Of a stretch of 19,623 bases of DNA, positions 1 through 7,300 are shown piece after piece. Source of the stretch: an uncultured Faecalibacterium sp. Lineage in GTDB: Bacteria > Bacillota > Clostridia > Oscillospirales > Ruminococcaceae. Each line of letters opens with the position of its first letter. Positions within the stretch are counted from its first letter, which is position 1. The position numbers and the translations under genes are program-made. Below the pieces are notes generated by a model. That model was not told the origin of the DNA. It ran no database searches and was given only the letters and a program-made list of their open reading frames with translations. Location of the stretch: contig CAKSWG010000033.1 in assembly GCA_934511465.1 (NCBI GenBank), positions 1 through 19,623 of the forward strand. The letters run 5' to 3'.

Positions 1-51
1 CAGATCGCCCCACAAAAGGCGATAGACAGATTCGATAAGATTTACCAGCAA
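1..51 (-). CDS. N-terminal fragment of a membrane transporter, probably AGCS sodium:amino-acid symporter
   Basis: Only the first 17 codons lie in the window, running leftward off its edge. The reading frame starts at a TTG at 49-51 and reads MLVNLIESVYRLLWGDL. A perfect AAAGGAGG ribosome binding site (61-68) lies 9 bases upstream of the TTG, and a good sigma-A promoter precedes it, so a real gene start is well supported. The pattern of a short amphipathic helix ending in LLWGD resembles the N-terminus of Na+/alanine (AGCS) symporters, as I remember that family. Identity from 17 residues is weak; the existence of a gene is more certain than its product. Confidence 0.45.
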   Translation of the reverse strand, partial: MLVNLIESVYRLLWGDL

Positions 52-96
52 GGCAGATTTCCTCCTTTAGATCAATGAAATGAAAGCGATGACTTC

Positions 97-124
97 ATTA
101 TAGTACAGTACAGAAGAATTGTAA
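97..124 (-). promoter_or_regulatory. sigma-A promoter of the leftward gene at the window edge
   Basis: On the minus strand a -35 TTACAA (119-124) and a perfect -10 TATAAT (97-102) are separated by 16 bases. This puts the transcription start near position 90, about 40 bases before the TTG start codon. It lies just past the thiamin operon terminator, so the downstream gene is independently transcribed. Confidence 0.7.
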
Positions 125-158
125 ATTCTAAAATATTGATAGAAATAATCGATAATAG

Positions 159-188
159 AAAAGCCGCCCGGCGGTCATACCGGGCGGC
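159..188 (-). terminator. terminator of the thiamin operon
   Basis: Nine-base perfect arms GCCGCCCGG (163-171 on the plus strand) and CCGGGCGGC (180-188) enclose an 8-base loop. On the minus strand the hairpin is followed by TTTTC and an AT-rich run. It lies about 40 bases beyond the thiC stop codon. The T tract is short, so efficiency may be moderate. Confidence 0.75.
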
Positions 189-228
189 GGAGGAAGATGC
201 ACGCTGCATCGTGCAGAAAATAACGGTT

Positions 229-1539
229 TTACAGGATATCGATGTACTCACCGGCCAGCGCTTTGTTCATGCTGCGCACGGCGCAGAACTTGCCGCACAT
301 GCTGCAAGTGTCGCTGTGGTCGTCCTCCGGCAGGCGGGCGTCACGGATGGCCTTGGCGGTCTCCGGGTCCAGTGCGCAGGCGAACTGTGCATCCCAGTCC
401 AGCACGCGGCGGGCATCGCCCATCTTGTCGTCGATGTCCCGGGCGTGGGGGATGCCCTTGGCGATATCGGCGGCGTGGGCAGCGATCTTGGAGGCCACGA
501 TGCCCTGCTTCACATCGTCCACGTTGGGCAGAGCCAGATGCTCGGCAGGGGTCACATAGCACAGGAAGGCTGCACCGCTGGCGGCTGCCACGGCGCCGCC
601 GATGGCAGCGGTGATGTGGTCGTAGCCGGGGGCGATATCGGTGACCAGGGGTCCCAGCACATAGAAGGGTGCGCCCATGCAGATGCTCTTCTGCACCTCC
701 ATGTTGGCCGCCACCTGATTCAGGGGCACATGGCCGGGGCCTTCCACCATCACCTGCACGTTGTGTGCCCATGCGCGCTTGGTCAGCTCGCCCAGACGCA
801 CCAGCTCCTCGATCTGGCACACGTCGGTGGCGTCAGCCAGACAGCCGGGACGGCAGGCATCGCCCAGCGAGATGGTCACATCGTGCTCGGCGCAGATCTC
901 GCAGATCTCGTCAAAGTGCTCGTAGAAGGGGTTCTCGTTGCCGGTCATGCTCATCCATGCAAACACCAGAGAGCCGCCGCGGCTGACAATGTTCATCTTG
1001 CGCTTGTGCTTGCGGATCTGCTCGATGGTCTTGCGGGTAATGCCGCAGTGCAGGGTGACAAAGTCCACGCCGTCCTCTGCGTGCAGACGCACCACATCGA
1101 TGAAGTCCTGTGCAGTCAGCTCTGCCAGATCGCGCTGGTAGTGGATGACCGAATCGTACACCGGCACGGTGCCGATCATCACCGGGCACTCGTGGGTCAG
1201 CTTCTGGCGGAAGGGCTGGGTGTTGCCGTGGCTGGACAGGTCCATGATGGCTTCGGCGCCCATGTTGACGGCGCTCATCACCTTCTGCATTTCCACATTG
1301 TAGTCCTTGCAGTCGCGGGAGACGCCAAGGTTCACGTTGATCTTGGTGCGCAGCATGGAGCCGACGCCCTCGGGGTTCAGGCACTCGTGGTGCTTGTTGG
1401 CGGGGATGGCTACCTTGCCCTCAGCGACCCACTGGCGGATCTCCTCGGTGGTGCGGTATTCCTTTTTTGCCACGATCTCCATCTGCGGCGTGATGATGCC
1501 CTTGCGGGCAGCATCCATCTGGGTGGTATAAGTCTGCAT
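229..1539 (-). CDS. thiC: phosphomethylpyrimidine synthase ThiC
   Basis: A radical-SAM enzyme that rearranges aminoimidazole ribotide into HMP phosphate, the pyrimidine half of thiamin. The C-terminal Fe-S motif CSMCGKFC (CX2CX4C) is intact near residues 410-417. Family blocks visible in order include [60 protein letters not shown] and [22 protein letters not shown]. The ATG at 1537-1539 gives 436 residues and is preceded by GGAGGA at a good distance; a longer frame to 1620 lacks a ribosome site. The length matches the short Clostridia form that lacks the extra N-terminal domain of the about 630-residue proteobacterial enzyme. It is the last gene of the leftward thiamin cluster, about 200 bases after thiE, and should share TPP riboswitch control. 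Confidence 0.97.
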   Translation of the reverse strand: MQTYTTQMDAARKGIITPQMEIVAKKEYRTTEEIRQWVAEGKVAIPANKHHECLNPEGVGSMLRTKINVNLGVSRDCKDYNVEMQKVMSAVNMGAEAIMDLSSHGNTQPFRQKLTHECPVMIGTVPVYDSVIHYQRDLAELTAQDFIDVVRLHAEDGVDFVTLHCGITRKTIEQIRKHKRKMNIVSRGGSLVFAWMSMTGNENPFYEHFDEICEICAEHDVTISLGDACRPGCLADATDVCQIEELVRLGELTKRAWAHNVQVMVEGPGHVPLNQVAANMEVQKSICMGAPFYVLGPLVTDIAPGYDHITAAIGGAVAAASGAAFLCYVTPAEHLALPNVDDVKQGIVASKIAAHAADIAKGIPHARDIDDKMGDARRVLDWDAQFACALDPETAKAIRDARLPEDDHSDTCSMCGKFCAVRSMNKALAGEYIDIL

Positions 1540-1564
1540 ACGCTCTGTTCCTCCAAATGACAGT

Positions 1565-1675
1565 TTATCTCTGAACAGCAGGGTGCTGGTCATACAAGGG
1601 TAGAGAAAGGCAGCCGTCATTCAGAAAAAACAGAACCTTCTGGATGCCGGCACCTGCGCAAAATACGCTTTTCAT
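1565..1675 (-). CDS. possible 36-residue small ORF between thiE and thiC
   Basis: A short frame starts at ATG 1673-1675 with GGAG eight bases upstream and ends with TAA about 25 bases before the thiC start. The product ([13 protein letters not shown] at its start, two cysteines, a short hydrophobic stretch KVLFFL) matches nothing I recognise. An in-frame upstream ATG exists at 1690. It could be a translational coupling leader for thiC, a small protein, or chance. The 200-base gap holds no THI box that I can see. Confidence 0.22.
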   Translation of the reverse strand: MKSVFCAGAGIQKVLFFLNDGCLSLPLYDQHPAVQR

Positions 1676-1741
1676 GTTGGTTTTCTCCATGAATTTTATA
1701 GCGCGGCCCAAGGTGGTGCCCCCGGTTTGCCGCGGGATCGG

Positions 1742-2377
1742 TCAGATGATCTGCTCAGAAAGTGCCTTCAGCTCCCGGCACTCGGTCTCGATGTCATCTG
1801 CCGCAAAGATGGCGCTCACAAGGGCCACACCGTCCACGCCGGTGCCCTTGAGCTGCAAAATGTTCTCCTTGTGGATGCCGCCAATGGCCACCACCGGGAT
1901 GTTCACCGCGTCACAGATGGCCTTCAGGGTCTCGTGGGGCAGAACGTCCACATCGGTCTTGGTATGGGTGGCAAAGGCCGCGCCCACGCCAAGGCAGTCT
2001 GCGCCGTGCTTCACGGCTTCCCGCGCTTCCTCCACGCTGTGGACCGAAACGCCGATCATCATGCCGTCGCCCACGCGGGCACGCACCTGCGCTGCGGCCA
2101 TATCTTCCTGCCCCACGTGCACGCCCTCGGCGTGGCAGCGGATGGCGATGTCCACATTATCATTCACAAAAAACGGCACGCCGTAGCGCTGGCACAGGGC
2201 GTGGATCTCCACCGCTTCCTTGAGAAAATCGGCCTCGTCCAGCTCTTTTTCGCGCAGCTGCACACAGGTGACACCGCCCTTCAGGGCGCTCTCCACCTGC
2301 TCATAGAGGGTCTGCCTGCCCACCCACGCACGGTCGGTGACGGCATATAAAAGCATGTTCTGCTTAGCGCACTTCAT
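1742..2377 (-). CDS. thiE: thiamine-phosphate synthase ThiE
   Basis: Joins HMP pyrophosphate and thiazole phosphate to give thiamin phosphate. The 211-residue TIM-barrel protein has the normal family length. Visible signatures: LLYAVTDR at the start, GGVTCVQLREKELDEADFL, the diphosphate/Mg site FFVNDNVDIA, GVHVGQEDM, IGVSVHS, VGAAFATHTK (position of the family's GPIFPTxTK loop) and PVVAIGGIHKENI near the C-terminus. The ATG overlaps the end of thiM by 14 bases and has AAGGAG just upstream inside thiM, so the two genes are translationally coupled. No thiD, which supplies HMP pyrophosphate, lies in the window. Confidence 0.96.
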   Translation of the reverse strand: MKCAKQNMLLYAVTDRAWVGRQTLYEQVESALKGGVTCVQLREKELDEADFLKEAVEIHALCQRYGVPFFVNDNVDIAIRCHAEGVHVGQEDMAAAQVRARVGDGMMIGVSVHSVEEAREAVKHGADCLGVGAAFATHTKTDVDVLPHETLKAICDAVNIPVVAIGGIHKENILQLKGTGVDGVALVSAIFAADDIETECRELKALSEQII

Positions 2378-3185
2378 AGTTTGCTCCTTCTTCCAGCTGC
2401 TCCGGGGTCATATTGTAAATGGCATCGATGATGTAATTGCGGTAGGTGGCATTGCCGTCCAGCGGGGTCAGGCGCTTATGGGCGATCTCGCCCGCAAGGC
2501 CCATGGCGCACACAGCGGCAGCGGCGGCTTCCAGCGGGTGCTCCTTGTTGGCCGTAACGAACGCCGCCGTCAGGGCCGAGAGCTGGCACCCGGTGCCGGT
2601 GATGCTGCTCATCATGGGGTTGCCGTTGCGGATGCAATAGGCTTTTTGCGCATCGGCCACAATGTCGATGGCACCGGTGATGGCAACAACGGCGCCGGTC
2701 TGGGCCGCAAACTTTTTGGCAAAGGCCACGGCAGAATCCAGATTTTGCTCAGTGACTTTATCGGCCATATCGGCGTCCACGCCCTTTGTGGTGCCCGCGC
2801 CGGAAGCCAAAGTCTTGATCTCCGAGATATTGCCGCGGATCACCGTGAATTTTACGTCCCGGAGCAGGCGGTAGGCCGTATCGGTGCGCAGGCGGGAAGC
2901 ACCCGCGCCCACCGGGTCCAGCACCACCGGATGGCCCAGCACGTTTGCCTTTTTGCCCGCCAGCAGCATGCTGGTGATGGTGCGGCTGTTCAGGGTGCCG
3001 ATGTTGATGTTCAGTCCGCCGCAGATGGCGGTGATGTCCTCCACCTCGGCAGCATCGTCGGCCATGATGGGCGAAGCACCGCAGGCCAGCACCATGTTGG
3101 CGCAGTCGTTCACGGTGACGTAGTTGGTGATGTTGTGGATGAGCGGGCAGGTGCGGCGCAGGTTCTCGAACTCTGTTTTGAACAT
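2364..3185 (-). CDS. thiM: hydroxyethylthiazole kinase ThiM
   Basis: Phosphorylates salvaged 4-methyl-5-(2-hydroxyethyl)thiazole, the substrate partner used by ThiE. The 273-residue ribokinase-fold protein has the usual ThiM length. Signatures: PLIHNITNYVTVNDCANMVLACGASPIMADDAAEVEDI is the classic ThiM N-terminal block; VVLDPVGAG, IRGNISEI and the ATP/active-site loop SITGTGCQLSAL with the conserved Cys follow. GGAGGT lies 9 bases before the ATG. It starts 15 bases after thiW and overlaps thiE, so it belongs to one transcript. It pairs functionally with ThiW: import, then phosphorylation, of thiazole. Confidence 0.97.
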   Translation of the reverse strand: MFKTEFENLRRTCPLIHNITNYVTVNDCANMVLACGASPIMADDAAEVEDITAICGGLNINIGTLNSRTITSMLLAGKKANVLGHPVVLDPVGAGASRLRTDTAYRLLRDVKFTVIRGNISEIKTLASGAGTTKGVDADMADKVTEQNLDSAVAFAKKFAAQTGAVVAITGAIDIVADAQKAYCIRNGNPMMSSITGTGCQLSALTAAFVTANKEHPLEAAAAAVCAMGLAGEIAHKRLTPLDGNATYRNYIIDAIYNMTPEQLEEGANYEVR

Positions 3186-3200
3186 TCGGGTGCACCTCCG

Positions 3201-3716
3201 TCAGGAAAGGCTGTGCTGCATGCTGCGCAAAGCGCCGGAGCGCTGCAAGCTGTACACCAGCACGCCTGCAATGATGGAACCCACGGCGGTGGAAATGAGG
3301 AAGGGCACGATGTAGGCGTAGAACGCAATGTCACCGGCGCTCTTGCCCATCAGGAAGATGGCCACCGGGTAAGCGCACAGACCGCCCAGAATGCTGGTGC
3401 CGAACACCTCGCCCACCATGGTGGCAAAGATGTTTTTGGTCTTATGGTACACAAGGCCGCACAGCAGTGCGCCGAACATGCTGCCGGGGAAGGCCATCAG
3501 GCTGCCAAGGCCCAGCAGGTTGCGCAGCAGGGAGGCCACAAAGGCCACGCCAAGGCCCCACCACGGGCCAAGCAGCACCGCGCAGGTCACGTTGACCATG
3601 TGCTGGATGGGCGCGCATTTGCTGCCGAACATGGGGAAGCTGAATACGCTGCCCACCACGCACAAAGCACACAGCATGCCGGCCAGCGCCAGCTTTTTGA
3701 CAGAGAGATTTTTCAT
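3201..3716 (-). CDS. thiW: ThiW, thiazole-specific ECF transporter S component
   Basis: A 171-residue membrane protein with about five hydrophobic segments. It begins MKNLSVKKLALAGMLCALCVVGS, a typical opening for ECF substrate-binding subunits. The central blocks FPMFGSKCAPIQHMVNVTCAVLLGPWWGLGVAFVASLLRN and GSLMAFPGSMFGALLCGL match ThiW as I know it. The ATG at 3714-3716 is preceded by AAAGGAG; a longer frame to 3800 would translate structured leader RNA and is rejected. As the first gene after the TPP riboswitch and directly before thiM, it probably binds hydroxyethylthiazole. The energising EcfA/EcfT subunits are not in the window and would be the shared module elsewhere. Confidence 0.93.
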   Translation of the reverse strand: MKNLSVKKLALAGMLCALCVVGSVFSFPMFGSKCAPIQHMVNVTCAVLLGPWWGLGVAFVASLLRNLLGLGSLMAFPGSMFGALLCGLVYHKTKNIFATMVGEVFGTSILGGLCAYPVAIFLMGKSAGDIAFYAYIVPFLISTAVGSIIAGVLVYSLQRSGALRSMQHSLS

Positions 3717-3848
3717 AAGGCAAGGCTCCTTTCTCCTGCGGGAGCGGCAAAACCGTACAGCGCCCCCGCAAACAGCCCGCACCAAACGGCGCAGGCACAT
3801 TTACAAGCGGTCGGGGCTTACTGGCCCCCTCTCACGCCGGAACACGGC

Positions 3849-3966
3849 TTCCCATCGCTGACGGTTGAACCTGTCCGCATGGCCGTTCAGACGGTGTTTA
3901 ACGGTCGTGTGGGTAGGTTCACAGGCCAAGGGCGCTCCCCCTCAGCCCGCTGCGGCACTCCCCGCA
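3849..3966 (-). ncRNA. structured leader RNA, possibly a degenerate or variant second TPP aptamer
   Basis: Between the riboswitch terminator and thiW lie about 290 bases without a credible gene. Minus-strand pieces resemble the ordered landmarks of a TPP aptamer: GGGGAGTGCCGCA, then GGCTGAGG, then CCCTTGG and GTGAACCT, and finally GTCAGCGATGGGAAG. The diagnostic middle part (GGATAATG) is absent. It is replaced by about 50 bases flanked by TGAACCT (3915-3921 on the minus strand) and AGGTTCA (3866-3872), with inner arms CCGTT/AACGG. A GGAGG near 3982-3986 followed by a TTG gives an 11-codon frame that may be a leader peptide or chance. I see the structure; its function is inferred. Confidence 0.25.
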
Positions 3967-4008
3967 GAGCAGTACAAGGCATCCTCCTTATATAAATTAG
4001 GTACACAA

Positions 4009-4043
4009 CAAAAAACAGGAGACACCTTTCGCGGCGCCTCCTG
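4009..4043 (-). terminator. riboswitch-controlled intrinsic terminator of the thi operon
   Basis: On the minus strand CAGGAGGCGCC and GGTGTCTCCTG form an 11-bp stem (two G-U pairs) with a 6-base loop, followed by six T residues. It begins about 20 bases after the last conserved aptamer bases. This is the usual expression platform: TPP binding would favour the hairpin and stop transcription before thiW. Confidence 0.9.
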
Positions 4044-4061
4044 CAAAAAATCACGATTCTG

Positions 4062-4145
4062 ACTTCCTACGGCGGCATTATCCGCATCAGGTAAAAGGGT
4101 CGAAGGTGGATTCCTTCCTCTCAGCCTGCCCTACAAGCTCCCCTG
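4062..4145 (-). ncRNA. TPP riboswitch (THI element)
   Basis: Reading the minus strand, the conserved aptamer landmarks appear in order: AGGGGAGC, GGCTGAGAGG, a variable P3a-like hairpin (GGAAGG/CCTTC), ACCCTTTTACCTGAT, GCGGATAATGCCGC and CGTAGGAAGT. These are the pyrimidine-binding CUGAGA and the pyrophosphate-binding GGAUAAUGCC elements. It sits about 10 bases after the transcription start and is followed by an intrinsic terminator and thiW-thiM-thiE-thiC, so it should switch the operon off when TPP is plentiful. Confidence 0.96.
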
Positions 4146-4162
4146 TATTTGATTGTGACTGT

Positions 4163-4191
4163 ATTTTACACCCTTTGCGCCCAAATTGCAA
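4163..4191 (-). promoter_or_regulatory. promoter of the thiamin operon
   Basis: Minus-strand -35 TTGCAA (4186-4191) and -10 TAAAAT (4163-4168) with exactly 17 bases between them. The start of transcription is predicted near 4156, just before the TPP aptamer. It is back to back with the promoter of the rightward surface protein gene, about 35 bases from that gene's first TTTCACGCA repeat. Confidence 0.8.
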
Positions 4192-4227
4192 GAGGGAGCA
4201 CGGGCGCGCGCGGTGGTGCAAAACGGT

Positions 4228-4257
4228 TTTCACGCAGTTTTGGGGGCATTTCACGCA
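4228..4257 (+). promoter_or_regulatory. two direct TTTCACGCA repeats, candidate activator sites
   Basis: Identical 9-mers TTTCACGCA lie at 4228-4236 and 4249-4257, spaced 21 bp (two helical turns). The downstream copy ends exactly 30 bp before the -10 hexamer at 4288. The same 9-mer, again with 30 bp to the -10, occurs before the second surface protein gene (19608-19616, minus strand). The spacing and the missing -35 match an activator-dependent promoter; the regulator is unknown. Confidence 0.55.
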
Positions 4258-4284
4258 AGGTCTATGGAAAAAGACGGTGAAATA

Positions 4285-4293
4285 TGGTATCTT
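4285..4293 (+). promoter_or_regulatory. extended -10 promoter of the large surface protein gene
   Basis: TGG followed by TATCTT (4288-4293) forms an extended -10 element without a recognisable -35 hexamer. Transcription would start near 4300, placing the C10 tract at about +9 and leaving a leader of about 43 bases. Confidence 0.5.
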
Positions 4294-4308
4294 TGTAGTA
4301 AATACATA

Positions 4309-4318
4309 CCCCCCCCCC
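4309..4318 (+). repeat. C10 homopolymer in the leader of the surface protein gene
   Basis: Ten consecutive C residues, flanked as CATA-C10-GTAA, lie between the predicted transcription start and the ribosome binding site (AAGGAGG, 4329-4335). Tracts of this length are prone to slipped-strand length change. The same flanks and length recur before the second surface gene in the opposite orientation relative to transcription. Confidence 0.9.
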
Positions 4319-4342
4319 GTAAACAAGAAGGAGGAACTCCGT

Positions 4343-7300
4343 ATGAAGCAGACGACTTTTGCGCAAAGGCTGGTCTCGGCCCTTGTGGCGCTGTGCATGG
4401 TACTGAGCGTGTGCGCACCGGCATTGGCGGCAGATGACCGCGTTATCTGGATTCAGAAAAACAATGGCTTGCCGGAGCCGCTGAATGCAGGCACTATTGG
4501 GACAAAACTGCCCGGATGCAGCTATGCATACGATGGCACCACTGTGACCATCACAATGGCGGCGAGTCAGGGAGAGGTAATGCAAGGCGTGACGCTTGCA
4601 GGCGGACCCAATACGGATATTGTTCTGGTCTGCACCAATAATACACGAATGGACGGTGGCCTGGGCCTTACCATTACGGGTATGCGCAATGTTACGATCA
4701 AGACCAAGGATCCCTCAAAAGAGTATACGGGAGCCTTTTATGGCGCATTGAAAGTTACAAATTGCTACGGAAATGTGACCGTCACCAATCCGCACGGTGC
4801 GGCAGTCGTTTACTCTCTGGATGTGGACAACACAGCAGGTACAGGCAATGTGACGATCACGGGAAGCAATGAAAAAGGCCCGATCTGTGCCGTTTCAGGA
4901 GGCTTTGGAAACAAGGTCAACATTGCAAGCAACGGTGATGTGAAAATTGAAAACATCGTTGTTTCTGAAATGTTTGGGGCACCGCTCAGATATCAGGCGG
5001 TTGACGGCGAATTGACTGTGACCAACAGTAAAAGTGTAACTACTACGGGTGGAGCAAGCAAAGTTGATATCACGAGCACAGGCGATGTTGAGATCAAAAG
5101 TAACGACACAAAAAACGTGGTGGGCAATGGCTTGTCTGTGAATGCCGGTGGTGCTGTCACTGTGACGGGCGGCGGCGCGGACGACGCTGCTGCTGCTGCG
5201 ATCAAAGGCAAGGCCACCATTACGGCGGGCAGAAACGTAAGCATCCAAAATGAAACCGGCATTGCGGTTGATGGCAGTCTGACCGTCAACAGCAGCACCG
5301 GTGTGACCGTTGTTGGCAATACACCGCGGAATGCTGTCCGTAATGCGGCCAACATTACCAGCAGCGGTGCAGTGAACATCAGCAACAGCCGTGGCATCGC
5401 CGTGGGCGGCAAGCTGACCGTGAAGAATGACAGCGGCACCGACAATGTTACGGTGACCGGAACCGGCAATGCTACACTTAACAATGGCGCTGATATCACC
5501 AGCAGGGGCGCGGTAAACATTACCAACACCGGCAGCGGCCTTGCTGTGGACGGGAAGCTGACCGTATACAACAGCGGCAGTGTGAAGGTAAGCGGAGGCA
5601 ATGCCAGTGCACCTGCTGTCAGCGGAGATATTACCCTGACCAGCTCCGGCAAAATGGAGCTGAGCAACCCGAATGGTCAGGTGACCAGTAAAAAACTCAC
5701 GGTGAAAAACAGCACCGGTGAGGTGAGCGTTACCGGCAGTAAGAGCGATGGTTCCGCCCTTGTGCAGTATGGTGCAAGCATCGACACCACCGGAGCCGTT
5801 ACCATTACCAACAACAGCGGCCCGGCGGTTTTCGGCGGGCTGAATGTAGAGCAGAGCGGCGGCATTACCGTGAAGGGAAGCCAGGCTTCTGCGCCGATCA
5901 TTACCGGCAATTCTACCATTAAAAATACCGATAAGGTAGAGATCATCAACAGTGACACCGGCGGCCAGTCGGCGCAGAATATCACCTATACACCGCCTGC
6001 GGACAAGGGCTATTTCTATCAGACTGCACAGAATGGCACAAAGCTCCATACCCGCAAAGCCATCAGCGGCACAACGCCGTATCTGTATATCGGAACCGAT
6101 AACATCTACACCCTTACCCTGTCGGATGGCGTCACCGCAACGACCGGCGGCACTAAGGATACCAAGTTCTATGCCGGTGAATCGGTGACCGTTACGGCCC
6201 CGCAGGACACCGAAACAAACAAGTTCAAGGAGTGGAACTTCAGCGGCACGGTGCCCACGGGCTTGCCCGATGGCTGGCAGACCAGCCGGGAGTTCACCTT
6301 TAAAATGCCCGCAGGCAATGTAAAGCTGGATGCCAGCTACAACACCATTACAAAGTATAATGTAAACGTGACCGGCGGCACCATTGGGGGCGAGCCCGGC
6401 AAGACCACCGGCTCCTACCTGCCGGGCACCAAGGTGACCGTTGCGTTTACCGGGAGCACGGGTATCGAGGATCAGTTCGAGAAGTGGACCGGCGGCGAGA
6501 ACATCGCAGAGACTGACCCGGCCAATTGGCAGAGCAAGCCGAGCTTTAGCTTTACCATGCCCGCAGGCAACGTGACGCTGAAAGCCAAGTGCAAAACGGT
6601 TTACAATGTGTCGGTGGACGAGAACCGCGGCACGGTTCTCGTAAACAACGAGAAGCGCAGCCGGGCGCTGGAAGGTGAGACCGTCACGGTGAAAACGTCG
6701 GACACCTTCTTTGATGCGTACCATCAGTTCAACGGCTGGTCGCTTTCCGGCGACAGTGCCCAGATGGTGGAGCCGTCTAAGAACTGGCAGACCAGCAAAA
6801 CCTTTACCTTCACCATGCCCGCAGGCAACGTGAGCCTGAAAGCGGATTACAAGCAGCTGTACGACCTCACCGTGACCGGCGGCACCGTCGCGGACGAGAG
6901 CGGCGATACATCCGGCATCTATCTGCCGGGCACCAAAGTAACCGTTACGTTTACCGGGAACACGAGTATTAAGGATCAGTTCAGGCAGTGGACCGGCGGC
7001 GAGAACATCACAGATGCAACCCCGACCAATTGGCAGACCAGCGAAACCTTTACCTTTACCATGCCCGCGGACAACGTGAGCCTGAGCGCAGAATATCGAA
7101 AAACGTATCAGATTCATGAGCCCGCAGGAAAGGCTAAGTTCTTTGCCGAAGGGGCAGAAGAGCAGGAAATCGACGAGGCGCTGCCGGGCACAAGGATCAT
7201 CGCAAAAGTTCCTGACAGCGAGCTCAACGACCACCGCCAGTTTAATATGTGGGGGCTTGCCAGCGAGAAAGAACTCGTGAAGCCGGATCAAAACTGGCAG

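Noticed and set aside
136..1560. 474-codon rightward frame opposite thiC
   Set aside because: Shadow frame that begins in the operon terminator and has no ribosome site.
3780..3966. Cobalamin riboswitch or tRNA in the thiW leader
   Set aside because: Fragments such as GGGAAGCCG and GGTTCAACC look suggestive, but the cobalamin box is missing and no cloverleaf with acceptor arm can be formed.
2337..3995. 552-codon rightward frame across thiM, thiW and the leader
   Set aside because: Runs antisense through two conserved genes and structured leader RNA; no recognisable domain.
4600..6000. CRISPR-like repetition
   Set aside because: The repeats are degenerate coding repeats of a beta-helix protein without constant spacers or exact repeat units.
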